The notes beneath the pieces were generated by a model. That model was not told the origin of the DNA and did no database searches. It saw only the letters and a list, made by a program, of their open reading frames with translations. The position numbers and the translations under genes are program-made. A DNA stretch of 7,665 nucleotides from Bacillota bacterium (GTDB lineage Bacteria; Bacillota; Clostridia; Peptostreptococcales; Anaerovoracaceae): NCBI GenBank assembly GCA_017621195.1, contig JAGATO010000123.1, positions 1-7,665 of the forward strand, written 5' to 3'. Shown one piece after another: positions 6,032-7,665 of this stretch. Within the stretch, counting starts at the first letter, position 1. Each line of letters opens with the position of its first letter.

Positions 6032-6101
6032 CTGCATCATGCGATGCGTCATTCAAGATTTGAGATATAAAGTTGAGGTTTGTAGTTTGTAGTCAAGTCA
6101 G

Positions 6102-7665
6102 TTAAATCATTAAACTGCAGATGGCGTTGGAGAATTCCACAGGGTCTTCCACCGGCATGCCTTCGATCAGCAGTGCCTGGTTGTACAGCAGCTGGGCGTA
6201 GGTCTTTACCTTGTCCTTGTCCTCGGCAAATGCCTCCTTCAGGGCTTCCAGAATCGGATGGGAAGCGTTCAGCTCCAGGATCTTTTCGGCCTTGAAGGTA
6301 TCCTCGCCGTTGGGCATGGAGGACAGAACCTTTTCCATTTCCAGCGACATGTCGCTTCCGCTGGTGATGCAGACCGGATGGGTCTTCAGGCGGCTGGACA
6401 GACGAACTTCCGTCACCTTGTCACCCAGCGCTTCCTTCATCAGATCCAGCAGCTCCTTGTTCTCCTCCGCCTGCTTCTTTGCGGCTTCCTTTTCTTCTTC
6501 GGTCTGTTCGATCTCCAGATTTTCGTCGGCTACGGATTTGAATTCCTTCTCTTCGTAGCTGTTCATCATCTTCAGCGCAAATTCATCCACGTTGTCGGTC
6601 AGGTACAGGATCTCATATCCCTTGTCCTTCAGCAGCTCCGTCTGAGGCAGCTTGTCGATGCGCTCGATGGCTTCGCCGCAGGCGTAGTAGATGCACTTCT
6701 GGTCAGGCCGCATTCTTCCCACGTATTCGGCCAGAGTAACCAGCTTCTTTTCCGTGGAGGAATAGAACATCAGCAGATCCTTCAGCAGGTCCTTCTTTGC
6801 ACCGTAATCCTCGTAGACGCCGTACTTCAGCTGCAGACCGAAATTCTTGAAGAATTCGTCATATTTCTCTCTGTCATTTTTCTGCATGGACAGAAGCTCG
6901 CTCTGGATCTTCTTTTCCAAACGGGAGGCAATGGCCTTCAGCTGGCGATCGTGCTGCAGCATTTCGCGGGAGATGTTCAGGCTCAGGTCCTGAGAATCCA
7001 CCAGGCCTCTGACAAAGCTGAAGCAATCCGGCAGCAGATCGGCGCACTTGTCCATGATCATCACGCCGGAAGAATACAGCTGCAGACCCTTTTCAAAGTC
7101 CTTGCTGTAGTAGTTGAACGGCGCCATGCTGGGGATATACAGCAGGGCAGTGTAGCTGACCACACCTTCTACGCTGGTGTGAATGACCTTGGCCGGATCC
7201 TTGAAATCATAGAATTTTTCCTTATAGAAATTGTTGTAATCCTCTTCCTTCAGCTCGCTCTTGCTCTTCTTCCACAGCGGAACCATGCTGTTGAGCGTTT
7301 CCATCTCTTGATACGTTTCGTATTCCGGCTGTGCGTCCTCCGGCGCATCCTCCGGCATCGGCTTCATCCGGCTCTTTTCCACCATCATGCGGATCGGGTA
7401 GCGAATGTAATCGGAATACTTCTTGATGAGGCCGCGAATTCTGTATTCGTTGAGGAATTCGTCGTAGGATTCATCCTCGGTATTGGCTTTCAGCGTCAGG
7501 GTGATCTCTGTACCATGGCCGTCCTTCTGTCCTTCGGAAATGGTATAGCCGTCCGCTCCTTCGGACTCCCACTGCCATGCCTGGTCGTCGCCGAAGGCTT
7601 TGCTGACCACCGTCACCTTATCGGCAACCATGAAGGCCGAGTAGAAACCAACGCCGAACTGACCG
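6102..7665 (-). CDS. htpG: Molecular chaperone HtpG (Hsp90 family), N-terminus off the window
   Basis: The frame is open from the right edge to the stop at 6102, giving 520 visible residues; roughly the first 100-120 of a usual 610-650 are missing. The internal ATG at 7631 is not the start, because the frame continues upstream with GQFGVGFYSAF, the conserved end of the Hsp90 ATP-lid segment. Next comes the rest of the ATPase domain with GTEITL (about 51-56), then the middle domain from RIRGLIKKYSDYIRYPI, including the client and ATP-hydrolysis segment LSLNISREMLQ with its catalytic arginine (visible residue 233). The C-terminal dimerisation domain ends LYNQALLIEGMPVEDP...NAICSLMI. HtpG is a cytosolic ATP-driven homodimer that assists late folding and stress recovery. 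A Glu/Lys-rich stretch (EQTEEEKEAAKKQAEENKE) marks the middle/C-terminal linker. A strong hairpin follows the gene. Confidence 0.97.
   Translation of the reverse strand, partial: GQFGVGFYSAFMVADKVTVVSKAFGDDQAWQWESEGADGYTISEGQKDGHGTEITLTLKANTEDESYDEFLNEYRIRGLIKKYSDYIRYPIRMMVEKSRMKPMPEDAPEDAQPEYETYQEMETLNSMVPLWKKSKSELKEEDYNNFYKEKFYDFKDPAKVIHTSVEGVVSYTALLYIPSMAPFNYYSKDFEKGLQLYSSGVMIMDKCADLLPDCFSFVRGLVDSQDLSLNISREMLQHDRQLKAIASRLEKKIQSELLSMQKNDREKYDEFFKNFGLQLKYGVYEDYGAKKDLLKDLLMFYSSTEKKLVTLAEYVGRMRPDQKCIYYACGEAIERIDKLPQTELLKDKGYEILYLTDNVDEFALKMMNSYEEKEFKSVADENLEIEQTEEEKEAAKKQAEENKELLDLMKEALGDKVTEVRLSSRLKTHPVCITSGSDMSLEMEKVLSSMPNGEDTFKAEKILELNASHPILEALKEAFAEDKDKVKTYAQLLYNQALLIEGMPVEDPVEFSNAICSLMI

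Larger units (their letters stand above)
5683..6101. other. Intergenic region of 419 bases without a supported gene
   Basis: This stretch lies between the acetyltransferase N-terminus and the end of htpG. It is more AT-rich than its surroundings. It holds three hairpins, listed separately, and a plus-strand open stretch (about 5785-6060, no start codon) with short SYGSD/SYGND repeats near 5830-5860. A GTTTGTA heptamer is repeated in tandem near 6078-6091. I see no RNA gene and no credible complete protein gene. Confidence 0.6.

Noticed and set aside
6034..6047. GCATC/GATGC small inverted repeat beside the htpG terminator
   Set aside because: Only five base pairs without a U-run; likely chance next to the much stronger hairpin at 5995-6031.

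Overview
The window looks like chromosomal DNA from an anaerobic, Gram-positive-type (Clostridia-like) bacterium of moderate to high GC. This is inferred from strong AGGAG-type ribosome binding sites, a TTGACA-type promoter, U-rich hairpin terminators, and the style of the murI, htpG, EamA and GNAT proteins. No mobile element, RNA gene or CRISPR array was found. The taxon below that level cannot be named from the sequence.

Layout: (1) 1-2069, minus strand, a secreted protein cut by the left edge. It joins a complete M28 zinc peptidase domain to a second region with its own HEYGH metalloprotease motif. (2) 2070-2335, a short spacer with an ACCGGT-centred dyad, and a 5'-truncated plus-strand gene remnant that may be the end of a TetR-type regulator. 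(3) 2319-3089, minus, an EamA/DMT transporter that appears to lack an internal stretch of about one and a half helices. (4) 3090-3366, a divergent intergenic region with a promoter for each side and a foldable murI leader. (5) 3367-4182, plus, an intact glutamate racemase. (6) 4301-4987, plus, an unrecognised acidic protein with a natural run of six histidines and a His/Asp/Cys tail, followed by a strong terminator. (7) 5048-5682, minus, a GNAT acetyltransferase split by an apparent one-base frameshift. (8) 5683-6101, a gene-free stretch with three hairpins. (9) 6102-7665, minus, the chaperone htpG, missing its N-terminus at the right edge.

The genes do not form an operon: strands alternate and most genes seem to have their own signals. 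The clearest cellular jobs are peptidoglycan precursor supply (MurI, D-glutamate), protein folding (HtpG), and extracellular peptide breakdown (M28 protein). Three of the seven genes or gene remnants (transporter, acetyltransferase, TetR-like remnant) carry lesions, so this is a housekeeping stretch with decaying accessory genes, or a sequence containing some indel errors. I did not see a convincing new multi-gene system. The most unusual objects are the two-protease fusion, the natural poly-His acidic protein, the murI leader, and the regulator remnant beside its possible operator.
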